Assembly (NCBI RefSeq): GCF_021044775.1
Contig: NZ_JAJNOQ010000007.1
Location: 97,475 to 161,474, forward strand
Origin: Paraeggerthella hominis
Lineage (GTDB): Bacteria; Actinomycetota; Coriobacteriia; Coriobacteriales; Eggerthellaceae
DNA: 64,000 nt
Direction of reading: 5' to 3'
A program made the position numbers and the translations under genes. The notes below the pieces were generated by a model. The model did not search any database. It worked only from the letters and a program-made list of their open reading frames with translations, and was not told the DNA's origin. Below are positions 1 to 7,711 of the stretch, piece by piece (position 1 is the stretch's first letter; the number at the start of each line of letters is the position of its first letter).

Positions 1-51
1 GTGCTCAAGCGCGCCGGCCTTATGGACGGCGACGCGCCCGTGCGCAAGTAG
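1..51 (+). CDS. C-terminal tail of an upstream gene, possibly a NanA/DapA-family aldolase
   Basis: An in-frame run of 16 sense codons ends in TAG just before nanK. Only the tail (V-L-K-R-A-G-L-M...) is visible. A 'VLK.AGL' ending is common in dihydrodipicolinate synthase/N-acetylneuraminate lyase family proteins, and an N-acetylneuraminate lyase would fit directly before nanK-nanE, but this identity is inference from context. The spacing of 8 bp to nanK suggests one operon. Confidence 0.4.
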   Translation: MLKRAGLMDGDAPVRK

Positions 52-59
52 GTTGCTGC

Positions 60-1010
60 ATGAACGTCGAGTATCCGTGCACCGTAGCCGTCGTCGATGT
101 CGGCGGCACGAAAATGGCAGGGGCGCTTGCACATTACAGCTCCCCTGCCGCCGAACCCGTCATCGAAGGACGCCGTAGCGTGCCAACGAACGCGGCCCGC
201 GGAGGCGTCGCGGTGCTCGACACGCTCTGCGACCTGGTCGGCGATGTGCTGGCCAGCGCCGCAGGGCCCATTGCGGGCATTGGCGTGGGCACGGCCGGAT
301 GCGTGGATGCGCACACCGGATCCATCGCTTACGCCAACGAGCTTATGCCCGGCTGGACCGGACAGCCCGTCGCCGATCGCCTTGCGCACGCTCACGGTCT
401 TCCCACGGCGGTCCTCAACGATGTGAAAGCGCACGCCTTGGGCGAAGCGCGTTGGGGGGCGGCCCGGGGAGCCCAAACCTGCTTGGTGGTTGCCGCAGGA
501 ACCGGCTTGGGCGGCGGCATCGTCGCTCATGGGCGCGTGCTGCTGGGCGCCCACGGATTCGCCGGCGAGCTGGGACGCACCCCCTGTCCCGACGCTTCGG
601 GCGAGCCGCGTACCTGCGGAAACGCCAGCGATTTGGAATCGATTGCCGCTGGCAGCGGCATCGAGCGCCGCTATGCGGCTGCGGGAGGAGACCCCGTGAC
701 CGGCGGCGAGATCGCACAGCGCGCCTTGCAGGGAGAAGAGCTTGCCCGCCGCATCATCGAAGAAGCGGGTTCGGCCCTGGGAGAAGCTATCGCCACCTGG
801 ACGGACCTGCTCGACCCCGAACTGGTGGTGCTTTCGGGGTCGGTCTGCAACGCCGGGCCCGCGTGGCGCGCCGCCGTGCAAGCGGCGTTCGAGCGACAGG
901 CCCCCGCCGTGATGCATGCCTTGCCCATCGTTGACGCAACGCTCAAAGACAACGCGCCCCTTATCGGGGCAGCCGAGTACCTGCTGGACACCTTGAAAGG
1001 ACGTTTGTGA
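60..1010 (+). CDS. nanK: ROK-family sugar kinase, probable N-acetylmannosamine kinase
   Basis: A 316-aa ROK kinase. The N-terminal phosphate-binding motif DVGGTK is at residues 13-18, the catalytic Asp in LND is at D121, and the glycine-rich GTGLGGG is at 147-153. It overlaps nanE by 4 bp (GTGA), so the expected role is ATP-dependent phosphorylation of ManNAc to ManNAc-6-P in cytoplasmic sialic acid breakdown. An oddity: the usual ROK zinc site is degenerate. The usual GE(I/L)GH His is Arg173 (GELGRT), and the CxCGxxGC cluster is reduced to scattered C176 and C186 (RTCGNASDLES). A glucokinase or other ROK kinase is possible, but the nanE coupling favours NanK. Confidence 0.85.
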   Translation: MNVEYPCTVAVVDVGGTKMAGALAHYSSPAAEPVIEGRRSVPTNAARGGVAVLDTLCDLVGDVLASAAGPIAGIGVGTAGCVDAHTGSIAYANELMPGWTGQPVADRLAHAHGLPTAVLNDVKAHALGEARWGAARGAQTCLVVAAGTGLGGGIVAHGRVLLGAHGFAGELGRTPCPDASGEPRTCGNASDLESIAAGSGIERRYAAAGGDPVTGGEIAQRALQGEELARRIIEEAGSALGEAIATWTDLLDPELVVLSGSVCNAGPAWRAAVQAAFERQAPAVMHALPIVDATLKDNAPLIGAAEYLLDTLKGRL

Positions 1011-1681
1011 TCAATCCGCTTATCGAATCGCTTCGCGGCAAGCTCATCGTAAGCTGCCAGGCATATATGGGCGAGCCTATGCGCCACCCCGAAACCATGG
1101 CCCAGATCGCGCGCGCCGCCGAACTGGGCGGTGCGGCCGCTATCCGCTGCCAGGGCCTGTCCGACATCGCGGCTATCAAGGGACGAGTCGAGATCCCCGT
1201 GATCGGCCTGTGGAAAGAGGGACACGAAGGCGTCTACATCACGCCCACGTTGCGCCATGCGCGCGCCTGCATAAGCGCCGGATCCGACGTGGTTGCCCTT
1301 GACGCAACCGATCGACCGCGCCCCGACGGCCGCACGTTCAAGGAAACCGTCGAAGCCCTGCGCGGGGAAACGCTGGTCATGGCCGACTGCTCCTGCATGG
1401 CAGACGTCCATCGCGCGCTCGAAGCGAGCTGCGACATCGTATCCACCACGCTTGCCGGATACGTGCCGGGAGGCCTCGCGAAAACCGACGGCCCCGATCT
1501 GGACTTCCTGAAGGAAGCCGTTGCCGCGGCAGGCGACGTGCCGGTGTTCTGCGAAGGCCGCATCCACACCACCGACGACGCGAAGGCAGCCATGGACGCC
1601 GGAGCGTTCGCCATCGTCGTCGGGACCGCTATCACGCACCCGACAAGCATCACCACCTGGTTCGCGAACGCAATCGCGTAA
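1007..1681 (+). CDS. nanE: N-acetylmannosamine-6-phosphate 2-epimerase
   Basis: A 224-aa TIM-barrel protein beginning with GTG that overlaps the nanK stop by 4 bp (translational coupling). Family hallmarks include IRCQG near residue 45, IPVIGLWK (the catalytic-lysine strand), YITPT, DVVALDAT and the C-terminal phosphate-binding AIVVGTAITHP. It converts ManNAc-6-P to GlcNAc-6-P, which NagA and NagB (encoded at 7712-9713 in this window) then feed to fructose-6-P. Length matches the family (about 220-235 aa). It is the last gene of the plus-strand operon, followed by a strong intrinsic terminator. Confidence 0.92.
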   Translation: MINPLIESLRGKLIVSCQAYMGEPMRHPETMAQIARAAELGGAAAIRCQGLSDIAAIKGRVEIPVIGLWKEGHEGVYITPTLRHARACISAGSDVVALDATDRPRPDGRTFKETVEALRGETLVMADCSCMADVHRALEASCDIVSTTLAGYVPGGLAKTDGPDLDFLKEAVAAAGDVPVFCEGRIHTTDDAKAAMDAGAFAIVVGTAITHPTSITTWFANAIA

Positions 1682-1688
1682 ACCGCTT

Positions 1689-1734
1689 AACGAAATGGGG
1701 AGCACGGCAACGGCCCTGCTCCCCATTTCGTTTC
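1689..1734 (+). terminator. Intrinsic terminator after nanE
   Basis: A perfect 15-bp stem (AACGAAATGGGGAGC at 1689-1703 against its complement at 1718-1732) is followed by a short T run. It lies 8 bp after the nanE stop, between convergent genes, so it may work in both directions. Confidence 0.85.
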
Positions 1735-1767
1735 ACTCCCCCTTCACCGCTTTCTTCCCGTTTCGTT

Positions 1768-2382
1768 TCACCCTCGCCTTCGCAAGGCTCCGGAAGACAT
1801 GGTCCATACGTAAGGGGATTCGAAGTACGCCTGATCAGCCGGATCATGCGTCACCCAAAGCACGGTCTTTGCTTCGAGCAAAGGTGCGAGAACTTCCATA
1901 ACGCGGCGCTTCGTTTCGCCGTCAAGGCCCTTAAGGGGCTCGTCGAACACGATAACGCTGCTTGGCGCCATGACGGCTCGCAGCAAAGCGACCCGTCTTT
2001 TCATGCCGCCCGAAAGCGCGTGCACCGGACGTCCAGCCAATCCGGCCAAGCCCACCTTGTCCAGCAAACGTTCCATATCGAAACGCAGCACCTCCCGCGC
2101 CTGCGGATCAAGCCGTCCGTGCGGCAAGCGTATGTTCGCGGAAATGCTGAGGTTTTCACAGAGCCTGTCCTCTTGGAACACGGCAACGCATCGAGCATCG
2201 TCCGCCTTCTCGACAAGCCCTTGATCAGGTTGCTCAAGCCCAAGCACTAACCTGAGAAAGGTGGTTTTCCCGCACCCCGACGGCCCTAGAATACAGTGAA
2301 CCGCACCGTCTTGAAGATCCGCCGAGAATCCTTGCATGACAACGGTGTTCCCATAGGACTTCGTCACGTCGACAAACCTCAT
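1768..2382 (-). CDS. ABC transporter ATP-binding protein (nitrate/sulfonate/taurine importer type)
   Basis: A 204-aa cytoplasmic ATPase. Visible motifs are Walker A GPSGCGKTT, a Q-loop in AVFQED, the signature LSGGMKRR, Walker B VIVFDEP and the H-loop VTHDP. The start is the ATG at 2382, which overlaps the permease stop by 4 bp (ATGA) and gives the usual opening MRFVDVTKSYGN; a longer in-frame extension lies inside the permease gene and is not needed. It energises the importer encoded by the two upstream genes. Closest type by arrangement is SsuB/TauB/ThiZ; the substrate cannot be read from the sequence. Confidence 0.85.
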   Translation of the reverse strand: MRFVDVTKSYGNTVVMQGFSADLQDGAVHCILGPSGCGKTTFLRLVLGLEQPDQGLVEKADDARCVAVFQEDRLCENLSISANIRLPHGRLDPQAREVLRFDMERLLDKVGLAGLAGRPVHALSGGMKRRVALLRAVMAPSSVIVFDEPLKGLDGETKRRVMEVLAPLLEAKTVLWVTHDPADQAYFESPYVWTMSSGALRRRG

Positions 2383-3131
2383 CGCATCTCCTCCACCTTC
2401 GCCACGGCCTGTGCAAGCAGCTTCGCGAACGACCGCTCGAACACCAGGCTGATGAGAACGATGACAACCGTCCATGCGAACAGATCAGGGGTGTTCAGGT
2501 AGACTTTCGCATCGTAAAGACGCTCGCCGATGGAGAAACTGGGAAGCCCGATGACCTCTGCGGCAATACCCGCCTTCCAGCACATGCCAAGAGCAAGCGA
2601 GCTTGCTGCCTGAAAGTACGGCAGCACTTGAGAGCAGTACAGGTAGCGCAACCGTGCAAGAGGGCTTAGGTCAAACACCTGGGCCATTTCCAAAAGCTGC
2701 GGATCAACCTGCCGGATACCCTCCAGAACATTAGCGTACACCAGGGGAAACACCATCAGAAACGAGATGACGATCGACAGGTTGGCAGATGACACCCAAA
2801 TGAGCACCAGGATAACGAACGAAGCCACAGGCACGGCCTTGACGGCCTGCACAAGCGGCGCCAGCAAGCGACGCACCCACTGAAAGCGGGAGGACAGCGC
2901 CGCCAGCAAGGTGCCCAGCACCATAGCCAGCAAAAACCCTACGGCAATACGAGAAAGGGATACGGCTATCGAGCCCCAGAAATCCACGGTCTGCACCAGC
3001 TCCGCCAAGCGCATGGCAACAGCCACAGGAGACACCAACAGCACCTCCTGGGCTATCGCCATGCTGGCAACTTGCCACACGATCAGCCAAAACGCCACCG
3101 GGAATACGATACCGAGCGCTTTGCCCGTCAC
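2379..3131 (-). CDS. ABC transporter permease (SsuC/TauC-like)
   Basis: A 250-aa inner-membrane protein with about six hydrophobic segments, starting with GIVFPVAFWLIVWQVA. The BPD_transp_1 coupling loop is visible in the region VDPQLLEMAQVFDLSPLARLRYLYCSQVLPYF (about residues 145-176), the EAA-type helix that contacts the ATPase. It lies between the binding protein (9-bp gap) and the ATPase (4-bp overlap), so the three form one importer. Sulfonate, nitrate, thiamine-precursor and other organic anions are typical substrates of this permease class; none is specifically indicated here. Confidence 0.85.
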   Translation of the reverse strand: MTGKALGIVFPVAFWLIVWQVASMAIAQEVLLVSPVAVAMRLAELVQTVDFWGSIAVSLSRIAVGFLLAMVLGTLLAALSSRFQWVRRLLAPLVQAVKAVPVASFVILVLIWVSSANLSIVISFLMVFPLVYANVLEGIRQVDPQLLEMAQVFDLSPLARLRYLYCSQVLPYFQAASSLALGMCWKAGIAAEVIGLPSFSIGERLYDAKVYLNTPDLFAWTVVIVLISLVFERSFAKLLAQAVAKVEEMR

Positions 3132-3140
3132 GTAAGCCCC

Positions 3141-4181
3141 TTACGCCCCGTAGTAAAAGTCGTCAGCGGGAAGCGAGCCGCCAACCGACTGGGGATTTTG
3201 CTGGGACAGCACGTTCAGGTAGCCAGACAGCTTGTCCTTCATGTCGGAGCCGCTCAAAAACACGATGTTGCACCCCGGCAAAGCCTTCTTCGCAACGCCC
3301 TCGGGAACGATGTCGTACGATCCCACCAAAGCGGCGGCCTGGTCGACGTTGGCGTTGACGAAATCAACCGACTCGCGGTAATGCTCCATGAACGCCTGCA
3401 CCGCCTGGGGGTTCTCCTCGATGAACGACGCATGCGCAACCGCTACGCCGGTCACCAGCGCGCTCGGGGCACTTGCATCTTTTTGCAGCGCGTCCCATTC
3501 CTTGGTCAGGTCAAGCGCAACGCGAATGTCGGCGTTCTTCGCCTGAGCTGCCGCCACAAAGGGCTGGGGAAGCATGGCGATAGCATCGGGGTTCTGAGCC
3601 ATAGCTGCGATGCATTCGGCATGCTCGCTCTTCCATTCTATGGTCACATCTTGACCAGGCACAAGCCCATTGCTTTCCAGGATATAGGAAAGAGCGTACT
3701 CCGGCGTTGCGCCCTTGCCCGCGGCGTAAATGGTCTTGCCCTTCAGATCGGCTGCGGTCTGCACGGAGTTTCCGGTTTCGCAGATGTACAGGATGCCCAG
3801 CGTATTGATGGCCAGAACTCGCACCTCGCCGTTGGTGTTGTTGTACAGAACCGATGCCAGGTTCGCGGGCACGGCTGCGATGTCGACCTCGCCCTTGGCT
3901 ATCTTGGGAACTACCTCGTCAACCGACGCAGCGATATCGAACGAATAGTTGTTGTCGGTCGCCTCGCTTTTGTCAACCTGGTCCATGAACTTCACCAAGC
4001 CCATAGCCGTGGGGCCCTTCAGCGCAACCGCGCGCACGTCAACCGGAGCAGCCGCTTCCGCAGAAGCGCCTTCTTCGGTTCCCGCCGAGGGCGCGGAGGC
4101 GCCGCCCGAAGCGCAGCTTGCCAGCATAAAGGCGCTCAGGGCCATAGCGGCGGCAAACGCCCAAACCTTCTTCAGTACCAT
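3141..4181 (-). CDS. ABC transporter substrate-binding lipoprotein (NMT1/SsuA-like)
   Basis: A 346-aa protein. The start is set at 4181 (MVLKKVWAFAAAMALSAFML), preceded by AGAGG; the longer reading frame lacks a site. A type II signal peptide ends in the lipobox LASC, followed by a Ser/Ala/Glu-rich linker, so it is membrane-anchored outside the cell. The body has the two-lobe NMT1/TauA-type organisation (LKGPTAMGLVKFMDQ, VDIAAVPANLASVLYNN, LKGKTIYAAGKGATPEYALSYIL). It delivers substrate to the permease encoded directly downstream. It follows the Crp/Fnr gene in the same direction after a 93-bp gap, which suggests co-regulation. Confidence 0.85.
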   Translation of the reverse strand: MVLKKVWAFAAAMALSAFMLASCASGGASAPSAGTEEGASAEAAAPVDVRAVALKGPTAMGLVKFMDQVDKSEATDNNYSFDIAASVDEVVPKIAKGEVDIAAVPANLASVLYNNTNGEVRVLAINTLGILYICETGNSVQTAADLKGKTIYAAGKGATPEYALSYILESNGLVPGQDVTIEWKSEHAECIAAMAQNPDAIAMLPQPFVAAAQAKNADIRVALDLTKEWDALQKDASAPSALVTGVAVAHASFIEENPQAVQAFMEHYRESVDFVNANVDQAAALVGSYDIVPEGVAKKALPGCNIVFLSGSDMKDKLSGYLNVLSQQNPQSVGGSLPADDFYYGA

Positions 4182-4274
4182 GAAAACCTCTTTCTCTTGT
4201 TTTTCCGATTCGAAAGCGCCTATGGAATCACCTGAACGACCGCGCGCCAAGGGAAGTTCGCGCATGGCTGCACC

Positions 4275-4895
4275 TCACGTTCGCACGTACAGATCGTTTC
4301 CGCGGGAAACCACGCTTCCCTCGCGTTTCAGGTGAGCGATTTCGCGAAAGAGCGTCGCTCTGCTTATTCCCAGGTAACGAGCCATTTCTTCGCGAGTTCC
4401 CTCAAACATGACCAGTCCGTCGCATGTCGCGCGATCGCGCAGATAACTCAGCAGCTTCATGCGCGACGTCTGCATGGTCAGCTCTTCGATGCGGCGCAAA
4501 AGGAACTGAATCTTGCTGTTGCAGAGCACCAGGTAGCGTGACATCAGCTCGCCGTCGTTGTTCATCAACTCGATCAAGTACTCTTTGGGAATGAACAGCA
4601 CGTCCGAGCCTTTGCGGCTGCGCAGCACCGTCGTCAAGTCGTTAGGGGCAAACAGATTGCATATTCCGAACATCTCCCCTTCGTACAGGGAAGACAGTCT
4701 GATTTCGCACCCGTCGAACGCAACGCTGTACACGTCGATCACTCCTCGCAGGACCAATCCGACGCAGGAAACGTCGCCCGCTCGATCAACCACCATCTGG
4801 CCGGTGCGCAACCGTTTCGCACGCACGCGCTGCGGGTCGATTCGAACATCGCGCAACAGCTCGGAGTGCTCCAGCGCTTTCGCAATGTCAGCCAC
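4275..4895 (-). CDS. Crp/Fnr-family transcriptional regulator
   Basis: About 206 aa. The strong AAGGAGGTGA at about 4903-4912 points to the GTG at 4895 (VADIAKALEHSELL) rather than the upstream ATG at 4934. The N-terminal half is a cNMP-binding-type beta-roll (GQMVVDRAGDVSCVGLVLRGVIDVY..., GEMFGICNLF), followed by the long dimer helix and a C-terminal winged helix (TREEMARYLGISRATLFREIAHLKREG). No FNR-type N-terminal cysteine cluster is visible. It heads the importer genes and is divergent from the GTPase operon at 5092, so it is the obvious candidate regulator for both. The effector is unknown. Confidence 0.85.
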   Translation of the reverse strand: MADIAKALEHSELLRDVRIDPQRVRAKRLRTGQMVVDRAGDVSCVGLVLRGVIDVYSVAFDGCEIRLSSLYEGEMFGICNLFAPNDLTTVLRSRKGSDVLFIPKEYLIELMNNDGELMSRYLVLCNSKIQFLLRRIEELTMQTSRMKLLSYLRDRATCDGLVMFEGTREEMARYLGISRATLFREIAHLKREGSVVSRGNDLYVRT

Positions 4896-5091
4896 CGTAT
4901 GACTCACCTCCTTCCGACGTTCAGCAAACGGCACCTACCAAGGCTCATTACACCACAAAATAGTTAACTTTGGAAAACTTTTTTAGCGAAAGCGTCTCAC
5001 TTGATACTGACGATCTTGGAGGAAACCGCCATCGTAGAGCGCAAGCGTTGCGCCTTAGACCGAAACCGAGCAATGAAAGACGGGAGGATGC

Positions 5092-5868
5092 ATGGACAAG
5101 GTAGTTCTGTTCAGCGGATCATCGGCAGTCGGAAAAACCGCCGTTCTTCGATGGGCGGCGCCCACGTTGGCGCAACGGGGCTGTCCGCCCGCCCTGTGCA
5201 AGATCGATTGCATATCGGATGAAGACCGTCACGTGTTCGCAGGACTCGGCTTGCCTGCTGTATCGGGAATCAGCGGCGATATATGCCCCGACCATTTTCT
5301 GGTCTCCAACCTTGCCGACCTCTGGGAGTGGTCGCGCAACCAAAACGCTTCATGCCTGCTCATAGAAACCGCCGGCCTTTGCCACCGCTGCTCCCCTGCC
5401 ACTCGAAACATGTTGGCAGGATGCGTGGTGGACGGGACGGCCAGCTGCAAGGCGCCCGAGCATCTAGGGCCCATGCTTACGCAGGCGGACTTCGTCGTGG
5501 TGTCGAAAACCGACATGGTGTCCCAGGCAGAGCGGGAGATCGTCTGCGCGAACATCGCACGTATCAATCCGCATGCCGCCGTGTTCGCCATCGACGGGCT
5601 TGCCGGCTACGGAGTCGACGAATTGTGCGACTGGATCATGGAGCAAGCACCTCCGCCCACGCTTGAGGGAGACACGCTGCGCCACACGATGCCGTCCGGA
5701 GTTTGCTCGTATTGCGTGGGAGAACGCCGGGTAGGATCGGCGTTTCAACAGGGCGTCGTGGGTAAAATGACCTTCGAAGACCAACCGGCGGCACCGGGCA
5801 AAAGCACGTCATGCCAAAGAGCGCCGCTGGCCGCTTACCAGGAAGGCGGCAGTCCATGCATGAGATAA
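5092..5868 (+). CDS. Cysteine-rich SIMIBI GTPase related to CobW/HypB/UreG metallochaperones
   Basis: A 258-aa cytoplasmic P-loop GTPase. Walker A GSSAVGKT is at 9-16, the switch/Walker B-like strand ends in IETAGLCHRCSP (91-102), and an NKxD-like SKTD is at 138-141. Cysteines are abundant (14) and include two CxxC pairs, C97/C100 next to the nucleotide site and C205/C208 in GVCSYCVG, plus C65 in GDICPDHF, consistent with binding a metal or Fe-S centre. By family it would load a metal or cofactor into a client. It is the first gene of a tightly packed three-gene operon divergent from the Crp/Fnr-importer operon. The client is unknown. Confidence 0.7.
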   Translation: MDKVVLFSGSSAVGKTAVLRWAAPTLAQRGCPPALCKIDCISDEDRHVFAGLGLPAVSGISGDICPDHFLVSNLADLWEWSRNQNASCLLIETAGLCHRCSPATRNMLAGCVVDGTASCKAPEHLGPMLTQADFVVVSKTDMVSQAEREIVCANIARINPHAAVFAIDGLAGYGVDELCDWIMEQAPPPTLEGDTLRHTMPSGVCSYCVGERRVGSAFQQGVVGKMTFEDQPAAPGKSTSCQRAPLAAYQEGGSPCMR

Positions 5869-6599
5869 CCGTACTTCCCGGAACCGACAAGCACGAAAAG
5901 CCCGAACGGTTCGACCGCATCGAATTGCACACAGGCGGACTGTACGCCATCGTCGGCAACACCGGATCGGGCAAAACCCGCTTCATCAAGGACATCGAAC
6001 AGCTTGTCCAAGGAGACTCCCCCACCAAGCGAAGCGTCCTCGTAGACGGCGACGCCCCTCGAAAAGAGCAACGTCGCTCCTACTCCGGATCGCTCATTGC
6101 GCATCTGAGCCAAAACATGCGCTTCGTCTTGGACGTTTCCGTTGACCAGTTCATCGAGCTGCATCGCGCCTGTCGCGCCTCAAGCGCAAGCGCGCCCGAA
6201 GTGCTCGAGCTGGCAAACCGCATTACGCCCGAGCGCATCGACGCCGCCTGCAACCTCAACCTGCTATCAGGCGGACAAACCAGAGCGCTCATGATTGCCG
6301 ACATCGCGCTTGTTTGCAACAGCCCCGTCGTCCTGGTCGACGAGATAGAGAATGCAGGAATCGACAAGGAGGCGGCGTTCGAAGCCCTCCTTGATGCGCG
6401 CAAGCTCGTGCTGGTGGTCACGCATGACCCGCATACGGCGCTTCTGGCCGATACACGCATCGTCATGGCGGGTGGAGCCGTCTCTTGCGTCCGCACCCGC
6501 ACAACTGCCGAAGAGCAGCTGGAGGCCCGCCTTCATCAAGCCTACCGTCAAACCAAGGCGCTCCAAAGCGCCCTGAGAACAGGAGAAGCACTCGCATGA
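5856..6599 (+). CDS. Stand-alone ABC-type ATPase without a cognate permease
   Basis: 247 aa, start chosen at the ATG at 5856, which overlaps the GTPase end by 13 bp and follows AGGAAGG; the earlier ATG at 5811 has no visible site. It has all ABC motifs: Walker A GNTGSGKT (34-41), Q-loop Gln86, signature LSGGQ (137-141), Walker B VVLVDE (158-163) and H-loop His190. No membrane segment is present and no permease gene is in the operon, so it may be a soluble ABC ATPase acting with the GTPase in assembly or reactivation of a cofactor enzyme rather than a transporter subunit. This functional reading is inference. Confidence 0.7.
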   Translation: MHEITVLPGTDKHEKPERFDRIELHTGGLYAIVGNTGSGKTRFIKDIEQLVQGDSPTKRSVLVDGDAPRKEQRRSYSGSLIAHLSQNMRFVLDVSVDQFIELHRACRASSASAPEVLELANRITPERIDAACNLNLLSGGQTRALMIADIALVCNSPVVLVDEIENAGIDKEAAFEALLDARKLVLVVTHDPHTALLADTRIVMAGGAVSCVRTRTTAEEQLEARLHQAYRQTKALQSALRTGEALA

Positions 6600-7552
6600 A
6601 CGAATCGAACGAACGCTCCAGCAAAGAGCCCGTAACCGTTACGCTGTACTGGAACCACATCTGCATTCTGCACAACTTCGAGAAAGCCTACCTTGCGAAC
6701 CTGCAAGAACGCCTGCGAAGCGAAGGTATACATCTGGTCGTGCGTTTTTTCGGACTTGGATACGACGAGCACATGGCCGCCTACCTCGCACGCGACGGAG
6801 CGCAGATGCCCGACCTTATCGTGTCGGCCGATCTGGAGGTGTTCGAGTGCGCGAAGGTGTTCGATGCGCTGGGGCCTCTGCACGACTGCGCAACCTGGCT
6901 CCCGCTCAAAAGCACCGCCGTCGTGCAGGCTGTAAAGCGCACCGACCAGCTGCTTCCCGTAGTTGCCATTCCGCTTGTGCTGTACGGCGGATCGCCCATC
7001 CCGAACGATCCTCTGCCCACCCTGGTTCGCAACGCGCGCGTAGCGTTCGGGGGAATCGACAACTCGGCTGGAAAGATCCTGGTGAAATCCGTATGGGAGC
7101 GCTACGGCAAGGCCGTTGCGGAAGAGCTGCTGCAACGCTGCACCGTTACTGCGATGCCCATCAGAGCGTTCAAGGCCGCCCGCACCAAAGAAGCGGATTT
7201 CGCCTTGGTCCCCTCGCTGTACGCCTTGCGGGCTGACGGGACCGACTCGTTCTTCGAAGCGTCGCACGAGGGACCCGTATTGCTGCCATCGTACTTTTGC
7301 GCGCGCACGTCAGTCGAAGAGAGCGTTGCGCGCCGCGTATGCCGCGAGCTGCTATCCGAGGAACTGCTCGACTTCTACGCGGCCAACGGCGACCTTGTAG
7401 CATGTCCGCAGCAACCGCTCGAGCACGCGTCGACTCAAGACGACGCGGATGCCTGCCTCACCGTCAGTCAATCGTTCATCGACGCGCTCGACTCCCGCAC
7501 GTTCTACGAACTCTACCGCCAGCACATTCCCTCGGCCGAGGTGATCGGCTAG
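6596..7552 (+). CDS. Binding-protein-like protein without signal peptide
   Basis: 318 aa. The start is at 6596, where ATGA overlaps the ABC ATPase stop and AGGAGAAG lies upstream. It resembles a type II substrate-binding-protein fold (PDLIVSADLEVFE, LLPVVAIPLVLYGG, RVAFGGIDNSAGK, DFALVPSLYALR), but the N-terminus (MNESNERSSKEPVTVTLYWN) has no signal peptide or lipobox, so it is predicted to be cytoplasmic. A WNHICILH segment (19-26) offers His and Cys residues. It may bind a metal, anion or cofactor precursor for the co-encoded GTPase and ATPase. Family assignment is tentative. Confidence 0.6.
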   Translation: MNESNERSSKEPVTVTLYWNHICILHNFEKAYLANLQERLRSEGIHLVVRFFGLGYDEHMAAYLARDGAQMPDLIVSADLEVFECAKVFDALGPLHDCATWLPLKSTAVVQAVKRTDQLLPVVAIPLVLYGGSPIPNDPLPTLVRNARVAFGGIDNSAGKILVKSVWERYGKAVAEELLQRCTVTAMPIRAFKAARTKEADFALVPSLYALRADGTDSFFEASHEGPVLLPSYFCARTSVEESVARRVCRELLSEELLDFYAANGDLVACPQQPLEHASTQDDADACLTVSQSFIDALDSRTFYELYRQHIPSAEVIG

Positions 7553-7711
7553 ATTTCTCGAGACCCGGTCGAGCTTGGCCAGACAGGAGGCGGCGGCAGG
7601 CGGGGCGAGGCGAGACCTGGAAACGGGCCGCCGCCCTCGCCTCGCACGCTCCGCCCCACCGCAGCAGCCTCATCGGCTGCCGTACGCCTCGCCAGCCCCG
7701 CCTTGGCCGCT

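Noticed and set aside
4935..5091. FNR- or CRP-type operator between the divergent operons
   Set aside because: Only short, weak palindromes (AGTTAACT, TTGATA..ATC) are visible; not enough to call a site.
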